Shown: positions 47,355 to 58,465, numbered from the stretch's first letter. The stretch is DNA of 64,000 nt from JANPPS01 sp964242575 (GCA_964242575.1 CAXTCN010000005.1:1-64000), one strand, 5' to 3'. The notes: generated from the letters alone by a model not told the origin. Program-made: numbers and translations.

Positions 47355-48348
47355 GGACCGTCACGTTGTCCTGGAAGCTGCCGGCGTGTGCCGGTACTTC
47401 GACGTGTCTCGGCCGTGGCTGCAACGCACCCTGGCGCGGGAGGGGCGCCAGACCCTGCGCGCGGTGGACGACGTGTCGTTCGCCGTCCCGCTCGGCACCA
47501 CGCTGTCGCTGGTGGGCGAAAGCGGCTGCGGCAAAAGCACCATGGCCCGGCTGGCGGTCGGGCTGTATGCGCCGACGCGGGGCGAGATGCGCTTCGAGGG
47601 GCAGAACCTGTCCACCGCCCGGGCGCAGCCGGAGCTGCGGCGGCGCATGAACATGATCTTCCAGGACCCGTACGCGTCATTGAACCCGCGTTGGCGGGTG
47701 CGGGACATCGTGGCAGAGCCGATCCGCGCATTCGGCATCCTGCACGGACGGCGGGACATCACCGACCGGGTGGCGCAACTGTTGACGCAAGTGGGCCTGT
47801 CGGCGCGCGACGGCGAGAAGTTCCCGCACGAGTTCAGCGGCGGCCAGCGCCAGCGCATCAGCATCGCCCGCGCGTTGTCGAGCGAGCCGGAGTTCCTGGT
47901 GGCGGACGAGCCGACCAGCGCGCTGGACGTGTCGGTGCAGGCGCAAATCCTGAACCTGATGCGCGACCTGCAGCAGCGGCTGCAACTGACCTACCTGTTC
48001 ATCAGCCACAACCTGGCGGTGGTGCGGCACATGTCGGACCAGCTCGGCGTCATGTACCTGGGCCGCATCGTGGAACAGGGACCCGGCGAAAGCGTGTTCA
48101 CCCGGCCGCGGCACCCCTACACCCGGCTGTTGCTGGACGCGATCCCGGACCTGGAGATGACCGGCCGCAGCCGGACCGCGGTGGGCGGCGAGGTGCCGAG
48201 CCCGATCGACCCGCCGCCGGGCTGCCCGTTCCATCCGCGCTGCCCGTTGGCGAACGCGCGATGCCAAGTGGAGCGGCCCGCATACACGCGGGACGGCGAC
48301 GTGCTGGTGGCCTGCCACGCCATCGAGGAGGGGCGGGACACGCCCTGA
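47347..48348 (+). CDS. ABC transporter ATP-binding protein, DppF type (second importer)
   Basis: 333 residues. Walker A GESGCGKST, signature FSGGQRQRISIARAL, Walker B FLVADEPTSALDV, Cys cluster GCPFHPRCPLANARC. It completes a permease-permease-ATPase-ATPase set lacking a dedicated binding protein. Confidence 0.94.
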   Translation: MPEDRHVVLEAAGVCRYFDVSRPWLQRTLAREGRQTLRAVDDVSFAVPLGTTLSLVGESGCGKSTMARLAVGLYAPTRGEMRFEGQNLSTARAQPELRRRMNMIFQDPYASLNPRWRVRDIVAEPIRAFGILHGRRDITDRVAQLLTQVGLSARDGEKFPHEFSGGQRQRISIARALSSEPEFLVADEPTSALDVSVQAQILNLMRDLQQRLQLTYLFISHNLAVVRHMSDQLGVMYLGRIVEQGPGESVFTRPRHPYTRLLLDAIPDLEMTGRSRTAVGGEVPSPIDPPPGCPFHPRCPLANARCQVERPAYTRDGDVLVACHAIEEGRDTP

Positions 48349-48355
48349 ACCCGCG

Positions 48356-48730
48356 TTGACCAAGCGGGGCACGACCGGACGCGCCGCGCAGTCCCGCGGC
48401 ATGGCGGCGGAGGCGGCGGCTTGCCGGGCCTTGGAACAGGACGGCTGGCGCGTGCTGGCCCGGCGGCTGCGCACGGCGGCGGGCGAAATCGACATCGTGG
48501 CGGAGTGCCACGGCGTATTGGCGTTCGTCGAGGTGAAAGCGCGGCCGACCTTGAGCGATGCTGCCGTGGCGCTCGGCCCACGCCAGCGGGCGCGCCTGCT
48601 GGCGGCCGGCGAGATCGCGCTGGCCGAACATCCTGGCTGGGGCGCCGCCGGGGTGCGGTTTGACGTGCTGCTGGTGGACGCCGCCGGTCAGGTGCGTCGC
48701 ATCGCCGACGCCTTCCGGCAGGAGGCGTAG
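48356..48730 (+). CDS. YraN/UPF0102 family endonuclease-like protein
   Basis: 124 residues of the restriction-endonuclease-like YraN family. RGMAAEAAACRALEQDGW leads into GEIDIVAE and FVEVKAR, giving the E-x-D...E-V-K catalytic pattern. The predicted start is TTG at 48356, with weak upstream signal; ATG at 48401 would cut into the first conserved helix. It is seven bases after the ABC operon and convergent with the GT39 gene. Confidence 0.87.
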   Translation: MTKRGTTGRAAQSRGMAAEAAACRALEQDGWRVLARRLRTAAGEIDIVAECHGVLAFVEVKARPTLSDAAVALGPRQRARLLAAGEIALAEHPGWGAAGVRFDVLLVDAAGQVRRIADAFRQEA

Positions 48731-48751
48731 CTGCACGCCATGCGCCGGCCA

Positions 48752-50428
48752 TCAAGGATGCGCAGAGTCGCGGTTTTGGCCTGAAAAGGGCGCGTCCAGC
48801 GTCACGCCAATGGCCGGCAGCGAGACTGAGGGGTTCGCGGGTGGATTGGACAAGGAACCGAGGTTGCGGTAAACCACCAACTCTCGTTCCTCAGCCGGAC
48901 CAACGACCGGAATGCGCGTGACTTCCTGGAATTGCGCCGATTGGAGCACCGCGTCGAAGCGGGCCATGACCGGCGCGTCGGCCCAGATGCGCGGGACGGT
49001 CACGACGTAGCTGATGCCGTAGCGGTTCAACATGGCGGCAATCTCCTCGGATGGTATGTCGCGGGGGTTCAGGCCGAGGCCGGGCATGATGCTGATGTTG
49101 AGGAAAAGCTTGTCCGCGCGAATGACCGCGATGTCGTGCCGCGGCTGGGCCCGGATGTTGAAGATGAAAGCCCCGTCGCGGTTGCCAGCAAACAGGACGC
49201 GTGCGCCGGGCGGAGCTAGGCTTGCGACCTGGTCTGCAGCCTCACGGTAGCCGGCGATGCCACGGGTGGGATACAGCAGAAGCTGAAAGACGAGCATGGC
49301 GGCGGCAGCGGCTGGCAGCAACGGACGCAGCGTCGGCAGGTGGGCCAGGCGGTCGATTGTCACCGCCGCAAGCAACGCAAGCGGAACCAGCAACGGCATG
49401 CCGTGTCGGGTTTCCTTCAAAGCGATCATGCTGAGGGCGGCATAGGTTGCGATGAACCAACCGAGCAGCAACAGGAGATCGCCCCGGATCGGTCGGTAAC
49501 GCCGGCCAACCCACAACGCAAATGCGGAGGCGATGACAAGGATCGTGGCTGGAAAGCCCAGCATAGCAGGCAGCCGGACCGCGTACCACCACAGGGACTG
49601 GAGCGAAAGTCGGTCGGGCCCTGCCATGTCCACCCGTGCGGTGGCTGAGGTCATGTTGAAGGCGCCGAACTTGAGTTGCAGGATGACCAGTGGCACGAGC
49701 GCTACGGCGGCCAGGACCGCGACCACCCAGACGTGCCGGCGCGCCAGCAGGCCGGCGCCGCGCCACAGCAACAGGCCGGCCAGCAAGCCGATTGCGACAA
49801 AAAGCGCGGTCTGCTTGGTGTAAGCCGCCAGTACCAGCAGCAGCGCGGCAACGGCCAAGTCCCGGGGCTGGTTGGTTTCACCGTAGCGCGCCAGGAACAG
49901 GGCGCCGCCGGTCGCGAGCGCCAGCATCGGCATCTCCAGCAGGACCTGCTGGCCCCACTGCAGCAGTTCCGGCGCTGCGAGCAGGAGCAACGTGGCCGCC
50001 AACGCCGCCGGCGGTCCGGCGATGCGGCGGGCCCATAGGTAGGTCGACACGGCCAGGCCCAACAGGAACAGGCTTACGCAGGCCATGGCCGCCCAGTGGC
50101 TCACGCCCAGCACGGCATAGGTCAGGCCGATGGCGACGCTGAGCAGCGGCGGATAGAACAGGATCGTGAGCGCAGGATATTTCAGGTAGTACGCGGTCGC
50201 CCATGCAGTCGGATTGCCCACTGGCATCTCACGCAGCAGGTCCAGCACGAAGGCGCCGTTCAGCGCATTGCGGGGCGACTCGCTCCAATTGAACTCGCCT
50301 GCCGTGGGCGCCGTAAGGAAAACCAGCAGGCAACAGAGCGCGACGACCCCGAGCGCCCACGCGTCGGCGCGTCCAAGGCGGCGTGGGTCGGTGGGCGGCG
50401 CGCCGGGTCCTGGAAGGGCGGCGATTAT
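48752..50428 (-). CDS. Family 39 glycosyltransferase (ArnT/PMT-like), N-terminus upstream of any standard start
   Basis: Up to 558 residues, about 11-13 membrane helices, transferring a sugar from a polyprenyl-phosphate donor in the periplasm. Automated callers would start at GTG 50248. The frame stays open upstream to 50443 and encodes an obvious first helix (WALGVVALCCLLVFLTA, 50359-50309) and the acidic loop EFNWSESPRNALNGAFVLDLL that carries the family's catalytic acid. No ATG, GTG or TTG exists there. The likely start is ATA at 50428-50426, overlapping the GT2 stop as ATAA, one base from a normal ATGA coupling. The donor is probably made by the GT2 enzyme upstream. Confidence 0.85.
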   Translation of the reverse strand: MIAALPGPGAPPTDPRRLGRADAWALGVVALCCLLVFLTAPTAGEFNWSESPRNALNGAFVLDLLREMPVGNPTAWATAYYLKYPALTILFYPPLLSVAIGLTYAVLGVSHWAAMACVSLFLLGLAVSTYLWARRIAGPPAALAATLLLLAAPELLQWGQQVLLEMPMLALATGGALFLARYGETNQPRDLAVAALLLVLAAYTKQTALFVAIGLLAGLLLWRGAGLLARRHVWVVAVLAAVALVPLVILQLKFGAFNMTSATARVDMAGPDRLSLQSLWWYAVRLPAMLGFPATILVIASAFALWVGRRYRPIRGDLLLLLGWFIATYAALSMIALKETRHGMPLLVPLALLAAVTIDRLAHLPTLRPLLPAAAAAMLVFQLLLYPTRGIAGYREAADQVASLAPPGARVLFAGNRDGAFIFNIRAQPRHDIAVIRADKLFLNISIMPGLGLNPRDIPSEEIAAMLNRYGISYVVTVPRIWADAPVMARFDAVLQSAQFQEVTRIPVVGPAEERELVVYRNLGSLSNPPANPSVSLPAIGVTLDAPFSGQNRDSAHP

Positions 50429-51435
50429 GGCCCCGCTGGCGTTTCAGCCACGATACGCTCGTTTGCGGCGCCCGGCACCGATGGGCCGCGCACGATGTCC
50501 TGGATGATGAACAGCGGACGCTGCTTGGACTCGAGATACAAGCGCCCGAGGTACTCGCCCATCAGGCCCGCCACCAGCAACTGAATACTGCCCAGGACCA
50601 GGGTGATGCACATGAGCGACGTCCAGCCCGGCACCGCATCGCCGGCCATCCAGGCTCCGGTGACATAAATAATCAGCGCCGCGCCGCCAATCCCGGTCGC
50701 GATGCCCAAGTACGAGGCGACCCGCAGCGGCTTGATCGAGAACCCGGTGATCGCATCCAGCGCGAAACGGATCATTTTGCGCAGGGGATACTTGGTCTCG
50801 CCGGTAAACCGGACGGCCCGGTCGTACATCATGGGCGTCTGCGGCAGGCCAATCCAACTGACCATGCCACGGATGAAGCGATGGTGCTCCGGCATGGCGT
50901 TCAGCAAATCCAGCGCACGACGGCTTATCAGGCGGAAGTCTCCGGTGTCAGGCGGCAATTCCACATCCACCAAGCGGCGGAACAGCCGATAGAACAGTGC
51001 TGCCGTGGCCTTTTTCAGCACCGTCTCACCCTCGCGCCGGCGGCGCCGGCCATACACGACGTCATAGCCAGCATCGATCTGCCCCATCATGGCCGAAAGT
51101 AGCTCCGGAGGGTCCTGCAGGTCGGCGTCCAAAATCAGCACGCGTTCGCCACGGCACACTTTGAGCCCAGCGCTCAGTGCCATCTGGTGGCCGAAGTTGC
51201 GCGACAGGTTGACCGCGACCACTCGCGCATCGCCACGCGACAGGGCAAGCATGGCAGGCCAGGTGCCATCCCGCGATCCGTCATTGACCAGCACAAGCTC
51301 GTATTGCAGGCCTACGGCCTCATGGCACGCTGCAGACACGCGGCGATGCAGCTCGTGCAGCCCGCCTTCCTCATTGAAGCAAGGGACCACGACGGATAAG
51401 CGCGGCGTATCGGCGGAGTGGCGTGCATCGTTCAT
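50425..51435 (-). CDS. Polyprenyl-phosphate glycosyltransferase, family 2 (GtrB/ArnC-like)
   Basis: 336 residues. SVVVPCFNEEGG begins the GT-A domain, VLVNDGSRDGTW binds the nucleotide, ILDADLQDPPEL is the metal/DxD region, and GDFRLISRRALDLL plus FIRGMVSWIGL are signature segments of undecaprenyl-phosphate transferases. Two C-terminal helices (about 232-258 and 270-292) anchor it. The product should feed the GT39 enzyme encoded immediately downstream with an overlapping stop/start. Confidence 0.92.
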   Translation of the reverse strand: MNDARHSADTPRLSVVVPCFNEEGGLHELHRRVSAACHEAVGLQYELVLVNDGSRDGTWPAMLALSRGDARVVAVNLSRNFGHQMALSAGLKVCRGERVLILDADLQDPPELLSAMMGQIDAGYDVVYGRRRRREGETVLKKATAALFYRLFRRLVDVELPPDTGDFRLISRRALDLLNAMPEHHRFIRGMVSWIGLPQTPMMYDRAVRFTGETKYPLRKMIRFALDAITGFSIKPLRVASYLGIATGIGGAALIIYVTGAWMAGDAVPGWTSLMCITLVLGSIQLLVAGLMGEYLGRLYLESKQRPLFIIQDIVRGPSVPGAANERIVAETPAGP

Positions 51436-51517
51436 AAGGCGCCGAGCATAGGCACACCGAGCCGGGTGATAAAGACCGGCGCAACTCAGCGCAATGCCGG
51501 CCTGCCGAGCTTTGCAA

Positions 51518-52681
51518 TCAGGCCGTTATGATCCGGCGGTCAACCTCAAGCTCCAAGATGTGCGGAATGGCGGTTTTTATTTGGAAGAAGCCGCGCGTCG
51601 CCCGTGGCCAGGCCAGGCTGTCCCAGCTTCGCCGGATACGGCTGCAGGATGGCAGTGCGGCCGCGGATGGCCCAACCGGCGCCCAGGGCGTCACCACGGG
51701 CAACGCCTCGGCCCAGCCCTCATTCGCCAGCTCGGCCGTGCAGCCAAAATGCGCGGCCGACCTCCTTAACGCGTCGGCCATGGCGTCCTGGTCGGCCTGC
51801 CGCACCCGCTCCGTCACGCCGTCTGCGTGGGCGAGCAGGCCGCCCACCCGTACAACGCGAGCGCTCCCGAGCGGCAGGCTTTCTGGGTGCAGGTCATCCA
51901 AGTGCAGCAACAGCGCCACGTCGCCCGGCGGCGCAACGTCGGCATCGGGCAGTTTGATGGCCGCGGGTCCGTCCGGTTCCTCCAGCGCAACCGGGTTTTC
52001 GTCCAGCCCGGCGGGATCGTACCGACCATCGGTGTAGCGGCGGATGTTCTCCGCCCGTGCCGCATAGGGTTTGCCGCGCGTATGCAATCCGGCGACCCAG
52101 CGCCAGGACAGGGTGTTGCTCGCCGGGTCGCCATCGATGAGGTGGCGCATGAAGAAATCAGCGCCCAGCGCCCAAGGCAGCCGCAGGGTGAAAATCCAGA
52201 TCGAGGCGAACCACATACGAGTATGATTATGCAGCCAGTTAGTCTCAACCAGCTCCTGCGCCCAGTCGTCGAACCCCTCGATGCCGGTGCGGCCCGCAAC
52301 CGCGTCCTCGAACACCCGGCGCAAGCCTGACGACGTCGCAAGCTGGTTCCGTCCCTGCGCCACAAGCCGCTGGTAGTCCGTCCACAACGTTGGCCGGGTC
52401 TCCAGGTGTCCTTTGAAGTAGGTGCGCCAGAACACCTCCTGGACGAACTTGTCAGCCTCCACCGGCCCGTGCGCGGCAAGGGCGGCGTCCACGACCTCCC
52501 GCTCCAGCACCAGCCGGCGGCGGAGATAGGGCGAGAGCGCGGAGGTCGATGTCCCCGTCTCCGGCCCGTAATCGGTGCTGCGCCCTCCCGCATAGGCGCG
52601 GCCCATGCGGGAGGTGAAGGCGTTGAGACGGTCCAGCCCGGCAGCGCGGGTGAGGGAAAAGCTACGATCCATGCCCGCCAT
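51518..52681 (-). CDS. Photolyase-type FAD-binding protein without antenna domain
   Basis: 387 residues. The C-terminal FAD-binding half of the photolyase/cryptochrome family is clear: SALSPYLRRR, FVQEVFWRTYFKGH, LHNHTRMWFASIW, and GDPASNTLSWRWVAGLHTRGK. The N-terminal Rossmann antenna domain of DNA photolyase is missing; the C-terminal ~140 residues are of unknown type. Whether it repairs DNA is open. It lies 30 bases downstream of the acyl-CoA dehydrogenase gene on the same strand. Confidence 0.85.
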   Translation of the reverse strand: MAGMDRSFSLTRAAGLDRLNAFTSRMGRAYAGGRSTDYGPETGTSTSALSPYLRRRLVLEREVVDAALAAHGPVEADKFVQEVFWRTYFKGHLETRPTLWTDYQRLVAQGRNQLATSSGLRRVFEDAVAGRTGIEGFDDWAQELVETNWLHNHTRMWFASIWIFTLRLPWALGADFFMRHLIDGDPASNTLSWRWVAGLHTRGKPYAARAENIRRYTDGRYDPAGLDENPVALEEPDGPAAIKLPDADVAPPGDVALLLHLDDLHPESLPLGSARVVRVGGLLAHADGVTERVRQADQDAMADALRRSAAHFGCTAELANEGWAEALPVVTPWAPVGPSAAALPSCSRIRRSWDSLAWPRATRGFFQIKTAIPHILELEVDRRIITA

Positions 52682-52711
52682 GTGGAGCGGCGGGCTAGTA
52701 CCGCTAGACGG

Positions 52712-54538
<1,827 letters not shown>

Positions 54539-54550
54539 AGTAGGATCTCC

Positions 54551-56866
54551 TCAGTTGCGGAGCGGCTTGCCAGTGTTCAGCATGTGTTCGGTGCGGGCGA
54601 GCGAGGCGGGGTTGCGCACCAGTTGCATGAACGTGGTGCGCTCCAGCGTGGTGACATCGTCCTCGCTCAGCGTGTCGAGCACGTCGGCGTCGCCGCCCGT
54701 CAGCACGCGCGCCACCGCCTTGGACACCACGACATCGTGCGGCGTCGCCTTGCCCTGGGCCGCGAAGCCATCCACCGCGATTTCGAGCGCGACCCGGCCG
54801 CCGACGCCGGGCAGGTGGTACTCGGCCGGCTCCGGCGGCGCGTAGCCCTCGGCCAAGGCCAACACGCGCTGCTTCGCGTCATACAATAGGCGGTCGCGGT
54901 TCATGGTGACGTGGTCGGTCGCGCGCAGGAAGCCGAGGCCTCGGGCCTGGTAGGCGGACTTGCTGACCTGGGCAGTCGAGATAACCTCGAACGCCTTGGC
55001 CACCGCCGGCATCGGTCCGCGCGGCAGCTTCGGCTCAGCCTGCCAGCGCGCCAGCAGCTCCTTGCAGCCGCCCCAGCCCGGCAACAGGCCGACGCCCACT
55101 TCGACCAGGCCCATGTAGGTCTCGGCGTGCGCCTGCACCGCGCTGCAATGCAGCAGGATCTCGCACCCGCCGCCCAGCGCCATGCCGGACGGCGCGCCGA
55201 CCACGGGCACGGGGGCGTATTTCAACGCCTTGTAGGCCGCCTGCCCGCCCGCGACCTGCTGCTCGATCACCGGCCAGGCCGCGACGTTGGCGGCGAACAT
55301 GGCGATGCCGAGGTTGGCGCCGACGGAGAAGTTGTCACCCTCGTTGTGGATCACCATGCCCTTGTAGGACTTCGCCGCCAGCGCCAACGCCTGGCCCAGC
55401 AGCCCCAGGATGTCCGGGTCGAGCGCGTTCATCTTGCTGGTGAACTCGAAGCACAGCACGCCGTCGCCGATGTCCCACACCGCGGCCGAGCCGTTGCGCA
55501 GCACGGGCTTGCCCGCCCGCTTCACGTCCTGCAACAGCAGCACGCCCTCGGGACGCCGCACCGGTGCGTATTCGCCAGCAGGGGTCAAGCACTGCATGAC
55601 CCCATCCTCGACGCGGTAGAAGCTGCGCCCCTTCGCAAGCGCCAGCAGCGGCGGCATCGGCAGCCCCATCGCTTCCGCCGCTGTCGCCAGCCAGTCCGCG
55701 CCAAGCTGGTCGATCAGCTCGAACGGGCCGTGCTTCCAGGCATAGCCCAGCCGCATTGCCTCATCGACGCTCGGGATGTCGTCAGCGATCTCCGGCACCA
55801 GCGACGCGGCGTAGCACAGCACCTGGACCAGCACGGCATGGGCATACTCGCCGGCCGGGCTGCGGTGGCGCACCAAAGCGCCCAAGTTGCGACGGCCGGC
55901 CTCCACCGCCTCCAGCTTCGGTTTGGACGCCGCGCGATACTCGCCGGTCTTGAGGTCAATGGCTTCGCGCACCCGCTCGGCGCCGGCCCGGGTCACGCGG
56001 TAGAAGCCACCCTTGCCCTTCCGCCCGGTGCTGCCCTCGGCGATCATGCGGTTCAGCAACGGTTGGTCCTGGATCACCCGGCGGAAATCATCTTCGGGCG
56101 GCAGGCTCATCAACAAAGATTTCGTGATAAGCGGCATCAGGTCGAGCCCAACCAGGTCCACCAGGCCGAACACCCCCGTCTTGGGAATGCCCATGGGCCG
56201 GTGCACCGCGTCCGCGTCCTCAACCGCGATGCCGCGGGCGATGGCCTCGTTGGCCGCGGCGGTGATCCAGTAGGTGCCGATGCGGTTGGCAATGAACCCC
56301 GGCGTGTCCTTGCACCGCACGACGCCCTTGCCGAGCCGCACGTCGCAAAGCTGCGTCAGCTCGGCCGCCACCTCCGGCCGGGTGTCGAGGTCAACGACCA
56401 GCTCCAGCAGCCGCATGTAACGCGGAGGATTGAAGAAGTGAGTGATGCAGAAATCCCGCTTGAACGCGTCCGACTGCTTGCCGGACAGCGCGCGCAGCGG
56501 GATGGTGCTAGTGTTGCTGGACACGATGCTGCCGGGCTTCCGCACGGCGTCCACGCGATCATACATGGCCCGCTTGGCGGCCAAGTCCTCGACGATCACC
56601 TCGATGATCCAGTCGCACGCCGCGAGCTGCTCCAGGTCGTCGTCGAAGTTGCCCGGCGTAATGAGCTTGGCCGCGTCCGGTAGCATCAGCGGCTGCGGAT
56701 CGGCCTTTTTCAAGCGTTCAATCGCCGCCGCGGCGACGCTGCTGCGTGGACCCTGCTTGGCCGGCATGTCCAGCAGCAGCACCGGCAGGCCGGCATTGGC
56801 CAGATGCGCGGCGATCCCGCTGCCCATCAGCCCAGCGCCCAATACGGCGCAACGTTCAATCGCCAT
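54551..56866 (-). CDS. fadB: 3-hydroxyacyl-CoA dehydrogenase/enoyl-CoA hydratase fusion
   Basis: 771 residues with the dehydrogenase first (Rossmann GAGLMGSGIAAHLA at the N-terminus; THFFNPPRYMRLLE with catalytic His; GFIANRIGTY) and the hydratase last. This order is opposite to E. coli FadB and like the FadN type. The crotonase domain has both catalytic Glu: GGGCEILLHC and GLVEVGVGLLPGWGG. It does two steps of beta-oxidation. The fadA gene lies four bases upstream and the dehydrogenase gene 12 bases downstream. Confidence 0.94.
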   Translation of the reverse strand: MAIERCAVLGAGLMGSGIAAHLANAGLPVLLLDMPAKQGPRSSVAAAAIERLKKADPQPLMLPDAAKLITPGNFDDDLEQLAACDWIIEVIVEDLAAKRAMYDRVDAVRKPGSIVSSNTSTIPLRALSGKQSDAFKRDFCITHFFNPPRYMRLLELVVDLDTRPEVAAELTQLCDVRLGKGVVRCKDTPGFIANRIGTYWITAAANEAIARGIAVEDADAVHRPMGIPKTGVFGLVDLVGLDLMPLITKSLLMSLPPEDDFRRVIQDQPLLNRMIAEGSTGRKGKGGFYRVTRAGAERVREAIDLKTGEYRAASKPKLEAVEAGRRNLGALVRHRSPAGEYAHAVLVQVLCYAASLVPEIADDIPSVDEAMRLGYAWKHGPFELIDQLGADWLATAAEAMGLPMPPLLALAKGRSFYRVEDGVMQCLTPAGEYAPVRRPEGVLLLQDVKRAGKPVLRNGSAAVWDIGDGVLCFEFTSKMNALDPDILGLLGQALALAAKSYKGMVIHNEGDNFSVGANLGIAMFAANVAAWPVIEQQVAGGQAAYKALKYAPVPVVGAPSGMALGGGCEILLHCSAVQAHAETYMGLVEVGVGLLPGWGGCKELLARWQAEPKLPRGPMPAVAKAFEVISTAQVSKSAYQARGLGFLRATDHVTMNRDRLLYDAKQRVLALAEGYAPPEPAEYHLPGVGGRVALEIAVDGFAAQGKATPHDVVVSKAVARVLTGGDADVLDTLSEDDVTTLERTTFMQLVRNPASLARTEHMLNTGKPLRN

Positions 56867-56870
56867 GGCG

Positions 56871-58019
56871 TCAGGCCCGCGCCAGCACGGTCGCGACGCC
56901 TTGGCCGCCGCCGATGCACATGGTCGCCAACGCGTGCCGGCCGCCGGTCCGCGACAGCAGCGACGCCGCCTTGCCGGTGATGCGCGCGCCGCTGGCTCCC
57001 AAGGGATGCCCGAGCGCGATGGCGCCGCCGTCCACGTTCACGCGGCCATGGTCCAGCATCAGGTCCCGCTCCACCGCGAGCGCCTGCGCCGCGAACGCCT
57101 CGTTCAGCTCGATCACGTCAATCGCGTCCATCTTGATGCCAGCCCGCGCCAGGGCCTTGCGCGTGGACGGCACCGGGCCGATGCCCATGACGTCCGGCGC
57201 GCACCCGGCCACCGCCATGCTCTCGATCCGCGCCAGCACCGGCAAGCCGTTGCGCTCGGCGTAGGCGGCGCTGCACACCAGCACCGCCGCAGCGCCATCG
57301 GTCAGCGGCGAGCTGGTGCCGGCCGTCACCGTGCCACTGGCAAGGAACGCGGGCTTCAGGCCGGACAGCGCCTCCTGCGTGGTCTCGGCGCGGATGCAGC
57401 CGTCGTGGTCCACCACACCGGCCTTGGTTTGGATCGGCACGATCTCGTCGGCGAACCGCCCCTCCGCCTGGGCGGCGGCGGCGCGGTGCTGGCTGGTGAT
57501 GGCGAACTCCTGCTGCGCGTCGCGGTCGATCTGGTAGCGCTGCGCCAGGTTCTCGGCCGTCATGCCCATGCCGATGTAGCTGTCCGGCTTCTCTTTCGAA
57601 AGGCGCGGGTTCAGCACGGGGTTGAAGCCCAGCATCGGCACCCGGCTCATGCTCTCGACCCCGCCGCACACGAACAGCTCGCCAGCGCCAGCCGCGATGG
57701 CGCCGGCCGCCATGTGCACCGCGGTCATGCTGCTGCCGCACCAGCGGTTGACCTGACTGCCCGCCGCGGTGATCGGCAGGTCCGCGAGAAAGCCTACGAC
57801 CCGGCCGATGTTGAAGCCCTGCTCGCCCTCCGGGAAGGCGCAGCCGATGATGATGTCCTCGATGTCCTCGGGGCTAGCGCCGGTGCGGTCCAACAGCGCC
57901 CGCACCACCTGCGCCATCAAATCGTCCGGCCGCACGCGGGCCAGCGCGCCCTTGCCGGCGGGGGTGAACGGCGAGCGGGCATATCCCGCGATCACGGCCT
58001 GGGTCTGGCTGGCGCTCAT
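56871..58019 (-). CDS. fadA: Acetyl-CoA C-acyltransferase (thiolase)
   Basis: 382 residues; thiolytic cleavage of 3-ketoacyl-CoA. Active-site Cys94 is in NRWCGSSMTA, the His in ALGHPLGASGARI, and the second Cys in TMCIGGGQG near the C-terminus. The ATG at 58019 overlaps the merR stop (ATGA), so regulator and enzyme are cotranslated. With the downstream gene it forms the trifunctional set. Confidence 0.95.
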   Translation of the reverse strand: MSASQTQAVIAGYARSPFTPAGKGALARVRPDDLMAQVVRALLDRTGASPEDIEDIIIGCAFPEGEQGFNIGRVVGFLADLPITAAGSQVNRWCGSSMTAVHMAAGAIAAGAGELFVCGGVESMSRVPMLGFNPVLNPRLSKEKPDSYIGMGMTAENLAQRYQIDRDAQQEFAITSQHRAAAAQAEGRFADEIVPIQTKAGVVDHDGCIRAETTQEALSGLKPAFLASGTVTAGTSSPLTDGAAAVLVCSAAYAERNGLPVLARIESMAVAGCAPDVMGIGPVPSTRKALARAGIKMDAIDVIELNEAFAAQALAVERDLMLDHGRVNVDGGAIALGHPLGASGARITGKAASLLSRTGGRHALATMCIGGGQGVATVLARA

Positions 58020-58429
58020 GCTGTCACGCTCCTCTGGTCTGTCCCGCCATCCGGCGCGGCATGGTCCTGGTAGGCGAGGATTTCGCCCTCCATGTCGCGC
58101 AACTCGGCAAGGGTGATGGTGATGTCCTCAAGCTGCTGTTCCAGCTCGGCGATGCGGGCGCGGGTGCGCTCCAGCGTCATCGCCATCTGCCGGTGCTTGC
58201 CGCGGTCGGCGTCATACAAATCCAGGAACTGCCGGATGTCGGCCAGGGTGAAGCCGAGCCGCTTGCCGCGCAGGATAAGCTGCAACCGGGCACGGTCGCG
58301 CTTGGTGTAAACCCGAGTGGTGCCGGCGCGCGCAGGCGCCAACAGGCCTTGGTCCTCATAGAACCGGATGGCGCGAGGCGACAGCGAGAACGCCGCAGCC
58401 AACTCGCCGATGGTGAACAGGCCAGCCAC
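58016..58429 (-). CDS. MerR-family transcriptional regulator of the beta-oxidation operon
   Basis: 137 residues. Winged-helix FTIGELAAAFSLSPRAIRFYEDQGLL is followed by VYTKRDRARLQLI, and a C-terminal coiled coil (about 75-115). No metal-binding Cys pattern is present. This fits the LiuR-like branch that controls fatty-acid or branched-chain acid degradation. It is the first gene of merR-fadA-fadB-acd, with an ACGTATACGT palindrome 24 bases before its start. Confidence 0.92.
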   Translation of the reverse strand: MAGLFTIGELAAAFSLSPRAIRFYEDQGLLAPARAGTTRVYTKRDRARLQLILRGKRLGFTLADIRQFLDLYDADRGKHRQMAMTLERTRARIAELEQQLEDITITLAELRDMEGEILAYQDHAAPDGGTDQRSVTA

Positions 58430-58451
58430 TATGCCGCATCAGTCATTTGCA

Positions 58452-58465
58452 TGACGTATACGTAA
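58452..58465. promoter_or_regulatory. Probable MerR/LiuR-type operator
   Basis: TGACGTATACGTAA holds a perfect ten-base palindrome ACGTATACGT (58454-58463). LiuR-type regulators bind palindromes of the form TTGACGT-WW-ACGTCAA, so the match and the location just before the merR start point to autoregulation. Confidence 0.65.
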
